Origin: Phycisphaerae bacterium
Lineage (GTDB): Bacteria > Planctomycetota > Phycisphaerae > UBA1845 > Fen-1342
Direction: 5' to 3'
Length of the DNA stretch: 64,000 nucleotides
Assembly (NCBI GenBank): GCA_028277645.1
Contig: JANQFV010000005.1
Span: forward strand, 1 to 64,000
Below, piece by piece: positions 51,738 through 60,695 of this stretch (position 1 is the stretch's first letter; every line of letters starts with the position of its first letter). The notes under the pieces are model-generated. The model did no database searches. It had not been told where the DNA came from and saw only the letters and a program-made list of their open reading frames with translations. A program made the position numbers and the translations under genes.

Positions 51738-54539
51738 ATGGAAGCGATGAGCGACCCCGAATCACCAGTCAACCCGTCCAATCTGGCTTTCGTCGAACAA
51801 CTCTATGCGGATTACCTGCGTGACCCGATGTCCGTCTCGGAGGTCTGGCGCGCGACATTCGATCAGCTTCCGGTCGGTGATCGGTTCGGTCGGGCCTCAT
51901 GGCGCGGACCGGCGTTTCGGCCGTCGAGCATTTTCAATCCGCCAACCGGCGGGAACGGTGACACCGACACGCAGGTCGCGATACGTCAGGACCGCATCGA
52001 CCAGATGGTGCGGGCGTATCGTGTGCGGGGCCACATCGTTTCCGCCGTCGATCCGCTGCACCACAAGCTGCCCCACCGCCCCGAGCTGAAGCCCAGCTAC
52101 TACGGTTTCACCCGCGACGATCTGGATCTGCCATTCTCGACCCGCACACTGCACGGTGCCGCCAGCCGCACGCTGCGCGAAATCCTGCTGCTGCTGCGCG
52201 ACACGTACTGCCGCTCGATTGGCGTGCAGTTCATGCACATCGACAATCTCGACGCCCGCCACTGGCTCCAGGAGCGCATGGAGGGCACGGGCAACAAACT
52301 CAAGCTGACGCGCGACGAGCAGCTTCGTATCCTCACGAAGCTCACCGATGCCGTCATCTTCGAGGAGTTCATCCAGAAGCGCTACGTCGGCGCCAAACGG
52401 TTCTCGCTCGAAGGTGGTGAGAGTTTGATCCCCCTGCTCGATCTGGCGATCGAACGGGCCGGCGAACAGGGCATCGAAGAGATCGTCATCGGCATGGCGC
52501 ACCGCGGCCGGCTGAACGTGCTGGCCAACGTCGTCGGCAAGAGCCCGCGGCAGATCTTCCGCGAGTTCGAAGATATGGACGGCGAGCTGTGGCTGGGCAA
52601 GGGCGACGTGAAGTACCACCTCGGCCATCACGGCGACTGGACCACCAGCGGCGGACACAACATCCACCTGGCACTCTGTTTCAACCCCAGCCACCTGGAA
52701 TTCGTCAATCCAGTCGCACTCGGCCGGGTGCGTGCCAAGCAGGATCGTCTCGGCGACGACGATCGGCAGAACAGCATGGCCCTGCTGATCCACGGCGACG
52801 CCGCGTTCGCCGGCGAGGGCATCGTGCAGGAGTCACTCAACCTCAGCGAACTGAAGGGCTATCGCACCGGCGGTACGCTGCACGTGATCGTCAATAACCA
52901 GCTCGGCTTCACGACCACGCCGGAGGAATCGCGTTCGTCGCGCTACTGCACGGACGTGGCGAAGATGCTCCAGAGCCCGATCTTCCACGTCAACGGCGAG
53001 AACCCGGAAGCGGTCGCGCAGGTTGTGCGGCTGGCGATGGACTTCCGCCGAACGTTCCGGCGCGACGTGGTAATCGACATGTACTGCTATCGGCGGTACG
53101 GACACAACGAGAGCGACGAGCCGTCGTTCACGCAGCCGGAGCTGTATCGCAAAATTGCCGAGAAGCCGTCGGTGCGCAACAGCTATCTCCAGCATCTGCT
53201 CGAGTCGGGCGAGGTCACGCGCGAAGAGGCGGACCAGATTGGCGAACAACGACGGGCGGAGCTCGAAAAGCACCTCGCCAGTGTGCGTGACGAGGGCCCG
53301 GCCGTGGGCGCGCGACCCAGCATTCTCGGGCGCGTATGGGGCGCGTACCGCGGCGGACCCGACGTGGATGCTCCCGAAGCCGAGACCGGCGTGCCGCGCG
53401 AGCGATTGGCGGAGTTGCTCGAGGGTCTGACGAAGCTGCCGGACGACTTCGAGCTGCACCCCAAGCTCAAGCGCTTCATGAAGCAGCGGTCGGAGATGGC
53501 CCGCGGCGAACGGCCGCTGGATTGGGCGGCGGGTGAGGCGCTGGGGCTGGCGACGCTGCTGGCCGACGGCGCACGCATTCGAATGAGCGGGCAGGACTCC
53601 GGTCGTGGTACGTTCAGCCATCGGCACGCGATTTTGCACGACTATCGTGATGGCCACCCGTACGTGCCGCTGCAGCACATCAGCGATGAGCAAGGCGTGT
53701 TCGACGTGTACAACAGCCCGCTGTCCGAGATGGGCGTGCTGGGCTTCGAGTACGGTTACTCCGTCGCTTGCCCCGATGGACTCGTGATCTGGGAAGCACA
53801 GTTCGGCGATTTCTGCAACGTGGCCCAGGTGTTCATCGACCAGTTCATCGCCAGCGCCGAGGACAAATGGCACAGTCTCAGCGGTCTCGTGCTGCTCCTG
53901 CCGCACGGGCAGGAAGGCCAGGGACCGGAGCACTCGAGTGCGCGGCTCGAACGCTTCCTGATGCTGGCCGCCGAAGACAACATGCAGATCGTGAACCCGA
54001 CGACGCCGGCGCAGTTCTTCCACGTGTTGCGGCGACAGGTAGTGCGTCCGTGGCGCAAGCCGCTGGTGGTGATGACGCCGAAGAGCCTGCTGCGGAACCC
54101 GCAGGCGACGTCGTCACTGGACGAGCTGACGAGCGGGACGTTTCAGCGGATTATTCCGGACACGGTCGAGCCGACGAACGAGACGCGTCGGATGCTGCTG
54201 TGTAGCGGCAAACTGTACTACGAGCTGGCGAAGGAGCGGGAGGAGCGCAAGCTGCACGATGTCGCGATCATTCGCGTCGAGCAGTATTACCCGTTGTCCG
54301 ACGACGCACTCGCCGCGGCGCTGGCGCCGTATCCCGACGATGTGCCAGTGTTCTGGGTGCAGGAAGAGCCGGAGAACATGGGCGCGTGGCCCTACTTCGG
54401 CTTAAGATTCGGCGACACATTGTGCGGGCATCCCTTCGCAGGGATCAGCCGAGCGCGATCCGCCAGTCCGGCGACCGGCTCGGCGGCGAGTCACAAGCTC
54501 GAACAGCAGAGCCTGCTGTTGCGGGCTTTCGACCAGTAG
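51738..54539 (+). CDS. sucA: 2-oxoglutarate dehydrogenase E1 component
   Basis: A thiamine-diphosphate enzyme of 933 residues that decarboxylates 2-oxoglutarate in the TCA cycle. The N-terminal short domain (NLAFVEQLYADYLRDP) contacts E2. The ThDP domain shows EEIVIGMAHRGRLNVLANV, DVKYHLGHHGDW, HVNGENPEAV and YRRYGHNESDEPSFTQP. The C-terminal transketolase domains show SGQDSGRGTFSHRHA and LLPHGQEGQGPEHSSARLE. The length is standard. ATG 51738 or the ATG nine bases later could be the start; no strong SD favours either. It is followed after 54 bp by sucB, and the E3 gene lies 6 kb away. Confidence 0.96.
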   Translation: MEAMSDPESPVNPSNLAFVEQLYADYLRDPMSVSEVWRATFDQLPVGDRFGRASWRGPAFRPSSIFNPPTGGNGDTDTQVAIRQDRIDQMVRAYRVRGHIVSAVDPLHHKLPHRPELKPSYYGFTRDDLDLPFSTRTLHGAASRTLREILLLLRDTYCRSIGVQFMHIDNLDARHWLQERMEGTGNKLKLTRDEQLRILTKLTDAVIFEEFIQKRYVGAKRFSLEGGESLIPLLDLAIERAGEQGIEEIVIGMAHRGRLNVLANVVGKSPRQIFREFEDMDGELWLGKGDVKYHLGHHGDWTTSGGHNIHLALCFNPSHLEFVNPVALGRVRAKQDRLGDDDRQNSMALLIHGDAAFAGEGIVQESLNLSELKGYRTGGTLHVIVNNQLGFTTTPEESRSSRYCTDVAKMLQSPIFHVNGENPEAVAQVVRLAMDFRRTFRRDVVIDMYCYRRYGHNESDEPSFTQPELYRKIAEKPSVRNSYLQHLLESGEVTREEADQIGEQRRAELEKHLASVRDEGPAVGARPSILGRVWGAYRGGPDVDAPEAETGVPRERLAELLEGLTKLPDDFELHPKLKRFMKQRSEMARGERPLDWAAGEALGLATLLADGARIRMSGQDSGRGTFSHRHAILHDYRDGHPYVPLQHISDEQGVFDVYNSPLSEMGVLGFEYGYSVACPDGLVIWEAQFGDFCNVAQVFIDQFIASAEDKWHSLSGLVLLLPHGQEGQGPEHSSARLERFLMLAAEDNMQIVNPTTPAQFFHVLRRQVVRPWRKPLVVMTPKSLLRNPQATSSLDELTSGTFQRIIPDTVEPTNETRRMLLCSGKLYYELAKEREERKLHDVAIIRVEQYYPLSDDALAAALAPYPDDVPVFWVQEEPENMGAWPYFGLRFGDTLCGHPFAGISRARSASPATGSAASHKLEQQSLLLRAFDQ

Positions 54540-54593
54540 GATTAGAGTTGCTGCCTGGCGCGCGGCGGCGTGCTGTGAAGGAGCGCAGATTCG

Positions 54594-55817
54594 ATGGCGG
54601 TTGAGCTGCAAATCCCGTCGGCGGGCGAGTCGATCACCGAAGTTCAGATCGGCGCGTGGCTAAAGTCCGAGGGTGACTACGTCGAGCGTGACGAGTTCGT
54701 CGTCGAGATCGAGACCGACAAGGCCTCCATGGAGTTGCCGTCGCCCGTCAGCGGATTCGTGCGGCGACTACTGCACCAGCCGGGCGACATCGTGCCGGTC
54801 GGGGCGACGATCGCCGAGATCGAGGAATCGGATCAGAAGCCGGCCGGCAGCGAGGCGGAGAAGAAGTCGGCCGCCGCGGGGAGTGACGCTGCTACCGCCG
54901 AGTCGACCGCTGCCACTGCGACGATGGAACGGCCTGGGCACGTGATGCCCGCGGCCCAACGCGTCATCGAGCAGCAGGGACTGGACGCCGCCAGTATCAA
55001 GCCCACCGGTCCCGGCGGTCGTGTGCTGAAGGAAGACGCCGAGCGGGCCGCGCAGCAGAAGACTGCATCCTCACCGGCCGCGACGCCGGCTGACGCCTCT
55101 ACCGATGGCAACGGTGCCCGACAGGAAGACGCCGTGCCGATGACGATGTTGCGTCGCCGGATTGCGCAGCGGCTGGTCGAGTCGCAGCAGACCGCCGCCC
55201 TGCTGACGACGTTCAACGAAATCGACATGTCGGCGGTGATGGCGCTGCGGAAGGAACGGGGTGAGGCGTTTCTGAAGAAGTACGGCGTGAAGCTGGGCTT
55301 CATGTCGTTCTTCGTGAAGGCCGCGATCGACGCGCTCAAGCTAGTCCCGGCGGCGAACGCCGAGATCCGTGACGACAGCATCGTCTACAAGAACTACTAC
55401 GACATCGGTATCGCGGTCAGCACCGACCAGGGGCTCGTCGTGCCGGTCGTACGCAACACCGAGCGGCTGAGCTTCGCCGAGGTCGAGCAGAAGATCGGCG
55501 ATCTGGCGGTCCGCGCGCGGGATCGCAAGATAGCGGTCGAAGAGTTGCAAGGTGGCACGTTCACGATCACCAACGGCGGCATCTTCGGCTCGCTGATGTC
55601 AACGCCGATCGTCAATCCGCCGCAAAGTGCGATCCTGGGATTGCACGCGATCAACGAGCGACCAGTGGCAATTGACGGCCAGGTCGTTGTCCGGCCGATG
55701 ATGTACGTCGCGCTGACGTACGATCACCGCATCATCGACGGGCGTGAGTCGGTGACATTCCTTAAGCGGATTAAGGAATGTGTTGAGGACCCGGCTCGGA
55801 TGTTGATTGAGGTTTGA
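54594..55817 (+). CDS. sucB: Dihydrolipoamide succinyltransferase (E2)
   Basis: The core enzyme of the 2-oxoglutarate dehydrogenase complex, 407 residues. The lipoyl domain is at residues 1-77, with K43 in [12 protein letters not shown] as the lipoylation site. An Ala/Thr-rich linker leads to the E3/E1-binding domain ([32 protein letters not shown], ~118-150). The catalytic domain (~180-407) ends in [10 protein letters not shown], holding H378 and D382. AAGGAGCG precedes the ATG. A perfect 11-bp inverted repeat lies in the coding sequence near the end (55755-55781). Confidence 0.96.
   Translation: MAVELQIPSAGESITEVQIGAWLKSEGDYVERDEFVVEIETDKASMELPSPVSGFVRRLLHQPGDIVPVGATIAEIEESDQKPAGSEAEKKSAAAGSDAATAESTAATATMERPGHVMPAAQRVIEQQGLDAASIKPTGPGGRVLKEDAERAAQQKTASSPAATPADASTDGNGARQEDAVPMTMLRRRIAQRLVESQQTAALLTTFNEIDMSAVMALRKERGEAFLKKYGVKLGFMSFFVKAAIDALKLVPAANAEIRDDSIVYKNYYDIGIAVSTDQGLVVPVVRNTERLSFAEVEQKIGDLAVRARDRKIAVEELQGGTFTITNGGIFGSLMSTPIVNPPQSAILGLHAINERPVAIDGQVVVRPMMYVALTYDHRIIDGRESVTFLKRIKECVEDPARMLIEV
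55755..55781. repeat. Perfect 11-bp inverted repeat inside sucB
   Basis: ACATTCCTTAA and TTAAGGAATGT around GCGGA, in the codons for TFLKRIKEC, 34 bp before the stop. It is AT-rich in a GC-rich gene. It may form an mRNA hairpin or be a protein-binding palindrome, and may also be chance. Confidence 0.5.
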
Positions 55818-55895
55818 TTGGGAGGGGCGAGGATTTAGGGTTGAGGATTGTGGAACCGGAATCCAAGGATCAGAGGATCTGAGGGGATTTGGCCT

Positions 55896-56387
55896 GTGCT
55901 CCGCACAGCCGCCATACTGACGCTCTGCCTGTTGGGTGTTCTTGTCCTTAGCTGTGTGATTGGCACTCATCCCCCCATTTGGGATGTCTGGCTGCTCACG
56001 ATGGTTCTTGCCCTCGCGGCTGGTGCGTACGTCTGCGCCGGATGGTGTCGGCACTTGCCGATCTTCTTCATCTACGGTTGCGTTGGCACGCTGCTCTTTC
56101 TCCTGGTTTCTGTCCCGGATTCTCGCAGCAGCCTGATTCCGGCGTACGCGGAGTACTACTCGGTTCGCGCTGGAGACTGGGTACTTATTACCTGTTGTGT
56201 CAGCATCGTGATCGGCGGTGGCCTGTCCTGTCGCCTCGCGGCGTTCGCCCGCCGGCGAAGCATGGACCGTGCATCGCAGAAATCCCGCGGCCGTTGTGCG
56301 GAGTGTGGGTACTTGCTCTATGGCCTGCCGGAGCCGCGGTGCCCTGAATGCGGCACGCCGTTTGATACGTCGCGAAGCGAGCAATGA
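55896..56387 (+). CDS. Small membrane protein with C-terminal zinc ribbon
   Basis: A 163-residue protein of unknown function with about four membrane helices in the first 125 residues (ILTLCLLGVLVLSCVIG, LLTMVLALAAGAYVCAGW, IFFIYGCVGTLLFLLVSV, LITCCVSIVIGGGLSC) and a cytoplasmic zinc ribbon, CAECGYLLYGLPEPRCPEC. The GTG start has GAGGGG nine bases upstream. The ribbon is nearly the same as the first module of the protein at 29511-30137, which suggests a lineage-specific module. It follows sucB closely but no functional link to it is known. Confidence 0.65.
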   Translation: MLRTAAILTLCLLGVLVLSCVIGTHPPIWDVWLLTMVLALAAGAYVCAGWCRHLPIFFIYGCVGTLLFLLVSVPDSRSSLIPAYAEYYSVRAGDWVLITCCVSIVIGGGLSCRLAAFARRRSMDRASQKSRGRCAECGYLLYGLPEPRCPECGTPFDTSRSEQ

Positions 56388-56506
56388 CGCGGGCAAGATG
56401 CCCGCACGACCCACGCACAATTGCGGGCGAGACGCCTGCTCCACCCTTGAGCGATCCCCCCTTTTTTCTCTGCGCCCTCTTGTGGTTATCTTCTCTTCCC
56501 CAACCC

Positions 56507-58135
56507 TCAATCCACCAGCGTCGAGTCTGGCGTGTCGGCTGGTTTTTCGGGCAGGCGGTATTGGTTGGGGCGGTGCTCGATGACTGCTCGTAGCCAGGCT
56601 TCATCGTAGCCTTGTTCCTGGGCGCGGCCGGGTTTGGTTTGGACGAAGCCGTCGTTGTATTTGCGGATCAGCAGCTCGCCTAGCTGACGCCAGCGCTTGG
56701 TGACCATCTCGGCGTGCGTTACCGAATAGTCGGTGAGATAGCGACGCATCAGGTCGGGGTTGGATTTGTGCAGCGCTAGGGCGGTTTGCTCTACGGCGGG
56801 CTGGATGGCCAGGAACTGGCCTTCGAGCTCTTGCTGGACCTTCTGAATGTCGGCCTTCATGTCGCTGTAGCGGAGATTGGCGAAGTTCGCGACGAAGTTG
56901 AACACCCACCAGGCCGAGTCCCAGGTGAACTGGTCGAGCCCGCCGGTGGCGAATGACGGCGGGATGGCGTCGATGCCGCAGTAGAGCGGGACGTACACGG
57001 TGAAGTAGGTGTCGTCGACGCCATACCAGTAGACGCCGCCGATCGGGTCCGGCAGCCACGAGCGGCACTGGGCGACGTAGGAGAAGCCGGTCTGCTGGGT
57101 GGAGACGGGGCGTTCCCAGGCGTATTGCTGGCCGCCGACTTCCCACTGGAGCGGCCGCCAGCGCACCGGACAGCCGTACGGGCCGGCGTCGGGGCCTTTG
57201 GTCATGTCGATCTCGGTGCCCTCGTAGTGGTCGCGCATCAGGCTCATCACGTCGGCGACGGAGAGCTTGCGGTCGGGCTTGATCCACAGCGGATATGGCT
57301 CGGCACCCGCGACGCTGCGGTGATAGTCGGGAGAGAGCTTGGCCGACGGAGTCGCCCGGCGGAACAACGTCCAGACGCGGGCGCTGGCGTAGCGTTTGCT
57401 CGCGGGCGTGGGCGGGCAGTAGGCCTCGTAGAAGCGGAACGGCCCCGACTCGGGATCGTAGTAGCCCTTCTCGATCGCGAAGTTGATGACGTCGGGCGAG
57501 TAGAGGCAGTTCTCCGGATCGTCGAGCGGGAACGTGCCGATGCGGGCCTGATTGGCGTGGGCGGAAATGCAGCCGTCGGGGATGCGCTGCGCGACCCAGT
57601 GCGCACCCTTGCCGCCGGGGCCGGGACCGATCATCTCCATGATCCAGACCTCGTGCGGGTCGCAGATGGAAAACGACTCGCCGGAGGAGCGGTACCCGTA
57701 TTCGTCGGCGAGCTCGGTCATGACCTTGATCGCCTCGCGCGCGGTCTTGGCCCGCTGGAGGGCGTAGCGCATCAGATCCCAGTAGTGCAGCAGGCCGTCG
57801 GGGTTCACGAGCTCTTCGCGGCCGACGAAGGTCGTCTCGGCGATCGCGAGCTGGTGCTCGTTCATCAGACCGATGACCGCGTAGGTGTGCTCGACCTGGC
57901 AAATCCTGCCGCGCACGTTGCCGGACCAGTCCTTGACCTCGATGAAGGTGCCGGGCTCGTGGTCGGCGGCGGGCGTGTAGCGCAGGCGTGGGTGGAACTC
58001 GCCGTCGCAGGTGTAGGTGATCATGCACGCGCCATCCTGCGTGGCACCTTTGGTCACGAGCAGGTTGGTGCAGGCCTCGCCGGCAGTGGTTGTGCCGAAC
58101 GCAGCTATCAGGGCAAACCAGAACCACAAACGCAT
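56507..58135 (-). CDS. Exported family C69 peptidase (dipeptidase-like)
   Basis: A 542-residue enzyme of the Ntn-hydrolase class, peptidase family C69. A signal peptide (FWFALIAAFGTTTAG) is followed directly by EACTNLLVTKGAT, whose Cys22 would become the N-terminal or near N-terminal nucleophile after processing. Family elements are GLMNEHQLAIAETTF, ESFSICDPHEVWIMEM and ISAHANQARIG. Such enzymes cleave dipeptides or acyl groups. With OPT and POT transporters elsewhere in the window it could serve peptide use, but this is inference. The ATG is supported by the signal peptide; the longer upstream frame runs back into the end of the next gene. Confidence 0.87.
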   Translation of the reverse strand: MRLWFWFALIAAFGTTTAGEACTNLLVTKGATQDGACMITYTCDGEFHPRLRYTPAADHEPGTFIEVKDWSGNVRGRICQVEHTYAVIGLMNEHQLAIAETTFVGREELVNPDGLLHYWDLMRYALQRAKTAREAIKVMTELADEYGYRSSGESFSICDPHEVWIMEMIGPGPGGKGAHWVAQRIPDGCISAHANQARIGTFPLDDPENCLYSPDVINFAIEKGYYDPESGPFRFYEAYCPPTPASKRYASARVWTLFRRATPSAKLSPDYHRSVAGAEPYPLWIKPDRKLSVADVMSLMRDHYEGTEIDMTKGPDAGPYGCPVRWRPLQWEVGGQQYAWERPVSTQQTGFSYVAQCRSWLPDPIGGVYWYGVDDTYFTVYVPLYCGIDAIPPSFATGGLDQFTWDSAWWVFNFVANFANLRYSDMKADIQKVQQELEGQFLAIQPAVEQTALALHKSNPDLMRRYLTDYSVTHAEMVTKRWRQLGELLIRKYNDGFVQTKPGRAQEQGYDEAWLRAVIEHRPNQYRLPEKPADTPDSTLVD

Positions 58136-58250
58136 GGTTTCGTCCTCTTGAAGGCAGATAGAGCAGATTGGCCGAGCGACGCGACAGCGGTCTGCCGCGA
58201 ATGCGCCCCGTATTCTTCTAGTCGACGAAACGGTGTTCGGCAACGGAGTG

Positions 58251-60518
58251 TTACGGATTGCTCTCGGGCAGAACTGTGTAGGAATAGGCGACTTCGCCGT
58301 TGGGGCCGTCGCCCGGCAGGTATGCGCGGACGTACTCCACAAGCGTGTCGTGCGGGCTGACCGTGACGCGTAGGTGGCCGCTGTTGTTCACCTTGTCGCC
58401 GGTCAGATACAAACCCTCGCGGAAGCACCCTTCCGAGTAGTTCTGATCTGCGGGCTGCGGGCAAAGCTGGTACACGACGCCGTCCAACTGCTGCCTCACG
58501 AAGACGTGATCGTGACCGTGGAAAAAGATGCTCACGTCGTACATGTCGAACAGCGCGTGGACGGGCAGGCCCCAGTTGGGGCGCTCAGTATCAAAATCAA
58601 ACGTCCCGTCCTCAGACTCGCCGCCCCACTCGAATGAGCCCTGGCCGCCAAGCGCGTGGCTCGCCGCCTCGACGCCACCGCGGCCGTATGTGGTCACGCC
58701 GCCGGTAACGTGATGCGCGAACACGAACTTGTAGCGTGGCGTCGGGTCCTGGAGCACGCCGCGCAGCCAGGCATATTGGTTTGCGCCCAGTGTCCAGTCC
58801 CAACGGTCATTGGTGCCGGGGACGCCGCCGTGCGAGTGCGGCTTGTTGACGGTGTACCAGAACGGGTCGAGCACGATAAACAGCGCGTCGCCCCAGCGCC
58901 AAGCGTAGTAATTTTCGCGCAGACCGACGTAGGGCTCAGAGTAGATGTTGCCGGCGTAGAAGCTGTCGGGGGCGGGCAGCGGGTAGACCTGCTTGCGTGC
59001 GTTCGTCGCCCAAATCGCGACGTTGTTCGGCGAACCGTCCAGACGCCAGCCCTGCTCACCTTCGTGGTTGCCGATCGCAAAGAAAAACGGGGCCGAATGA
59101 CACACCATGTCCAGGTACGACCGCTGAATCAGGTGCCGATCGAGCGCCTCGGCGAAATCGAACACATCGCCAGTGGCCTCGCGCGGATCTTCCGGCCCGT
59201 CGCGCGAGCGGTTGAACTCGCTCGTGAACGTGTCGCCCAGATCGATGTGAAAGTCGGGTGCGTCGCGGGCGACATTCGCCAATGTGGTACGGTACAGTCG
59301 CAGTGCATCAATCGTCGCGCGCAGGTCGTAGATGTGCGAGTCCGCCGTCACCGTGAAGCAGAACGGCGTTCCGGTGGAACGCTGCGTGCGGCACGTGCGC
59401 TCGGGAAGTGACACGAACTCCTCCGTGCCGGTGATGCGGCAGTCCACGCGGTAGCTGTACTCCCTGTCCGGCAGCAGATCGTCGAGCACGATCTCGATCG
59501 GCTCGCCGGCTTCGTAGGTCTGGATCGGCGTCCAGTTGGTGTACACGCCGCGGCCGGTGCCGTACTGCGCATACGCGTCCAGCGCCAGCAGCGAGAACGC
59601 GTTAAGCGTCATGGAGTCATCGGTCGGACGTCCGAGCAGCACTTCGCCTGCGAATGTGGAACGCACCGTGCGATACAGTTCCAGCCGCGGAGCGATCACC
59701 TTCGAACACGGCGTGGTCACAACGCGGTAGTCCTGAAACACAATGTAGTTTGACGCGGTCGGAGACAGGTTCTCGATAGTCAGCGCGACCGTCTTCCCGA
59801 CGGGTGTCGTTCCCCAGTCCGGCCGCTCAACGATCTCGTTAATCACCGACGCGATGTTCGGGCTATAACGCTCGAGCGGATTGCAGTCGAAGGCCTCGGC
59901 GGCATCCGGCCAATCGTCAGCCAACATCCAGTCGACCGCGGCGCTCGTGGCCGGCAAAGCCGACGGCGGCATGATTCCGAAGCCGTACGCGCCGTCGACG
60001 TCTGCTCCAACGACGCGTAGCGCGACTCCATCGGCGACCTCGCCATAGCCGGTCGCCGGGAGAACGAGTCGGGTGTAGACGAACTCTTCGCCGTGGCGCA
60101 CGTCCGGCAGACTAAACCGCAGGCCTACGTTGCAACTCTCGCCGGGCATAGCACCAGCATGATTCAGCCCAGTACCGGCGTGTCCGTTCGAGTACCACAA
60201 TGAGCCGTTGACTTCCGTACCGTCATCGCCGTCGGTTGCGATCATGTACGTCAGGCGCTGCGTGCCGGTGACGGCCCGCTGCGTGGCGGCGAAATCGGCG
60301 ATGTCGCTGTCGCCATCGACATCGAGGTCGTGACACCATTCATCGACCGGGAAGCCCGGCCCCAGCAGCGTCGCGCTGAGTAGCTCGAGATCGGCGGCAT
60401 CGACCGACCAGTCGTAGTTGCAATCTCCCGGCAGGGTCGGCACCCTCTGCGCAGTCGCGGTCTGCGCACAAGCCGCAACGCACGCTACGATCAGTATGAC
60501 CCAAACGGGTCTTGACAT
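58251..60518 (-). CDS. Secreted metallophosphoesterase with N-terminal dockerin-like repeats
   Basis: A 755-residue exported protein: signal peptide (WVILIVACVAACAQTATA), a dockerin-like pair at residues 31-84 (GDCNYDWSVDAADLELL and LDVDGDSDIADFAATQ), a beta-sandwich (~90-270), a fibronectin-type/purple-acid-phosphatase N-domain (~290-385), and a calcineurin-like phosphoesterase domain (~390-720). The metal ligands are seen in TADSHIYD, IDLGDTF, AIGNHEGE, FAHHVTGG and FHGHDHVF. The last motif GHDH is the diagnostic end of the domain. The substrate is unknown: phosphomonoesters or cyclic/organic phosphates are possible. The dockerin at the N-terminus instead of the C-terminus is unusual. Confidence 0.82.
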   Translation of the reverse strand: MSRPVWVILIVACVAACAQTATAQRVPTLPGDCNYDWSVDAADLELLSATLLGPGFPVDEWCHDLDVDGDSDIADFAATQRAVTGTQRLTYMIATDGDDGTEVNGSLWYSNGHAGTGLNHAGAMPGESCNVGLRFSLPDVRHGEEFVYTRLVLPATGYGEVADGVALRVVGADVDGAYGFGIMPPSALPATSAAVDWMLADDWPDAAEAFDCNPLERYSPNIASVINEIVERPDWGTTPVGKTVALTIENLSPTASNYIVFQDYRVVTTPCSKVIAPRLELYRTVRSTFAGEVLLGRPTDDSMTLNAFSLLALDAYAQYGTGRGVYTNWTPIQTYEAGEPIEIVLDDLLPDREYSYRVDCRITGTEEFVSLPERTCRTQRSTGTPFCFTVTADSHIYDLRATIDALRLYRTTLANVARDAPDFHIDLGDTFTSEFNRSRDGPEDPREATGDVFDFAEALDRHLIQRSYLDMVCHSAPFFFAIGNHEGEQGWRLDGSPNNVAIWATNARKQVYPLPAPDSFYAGNIYSEPYVGLRENYYAWRWGDALFIVLDPFWYTVNKPHSHGGVPGTNDRWDWTLGANQYAWLRGVLQDPTPRYKFVFAHHVTGGVTTYGRGGVEAASHALGGQGSFEWGGESEDGTFDFDTERPNWGLPVHALFDMYDVSIFFHGHDHVFVRQQLDGVVYQLCPQPADQNYSEGCFREGLYLTGDKVNNSGHLRVTVSPHDTLVEYVRAYLPGDGPNGEVAYSYTVLPESNP

Positions 60519-60695
60519 GGCGTACTCGCGATTCGCCGCTATGGCAGGCCACCCATCCCGAGTACCTGTCTCTCATAATACCATTCACCCGCACGCCGAT
60601 ACAAGTAATAACCAGTCGGACTGACCACCGGCGCCGGCTGGCAACCGTAACAGCCGTCGGCTCTAATACCGTCTTCGCGAGCATGGGAGCGCAAC

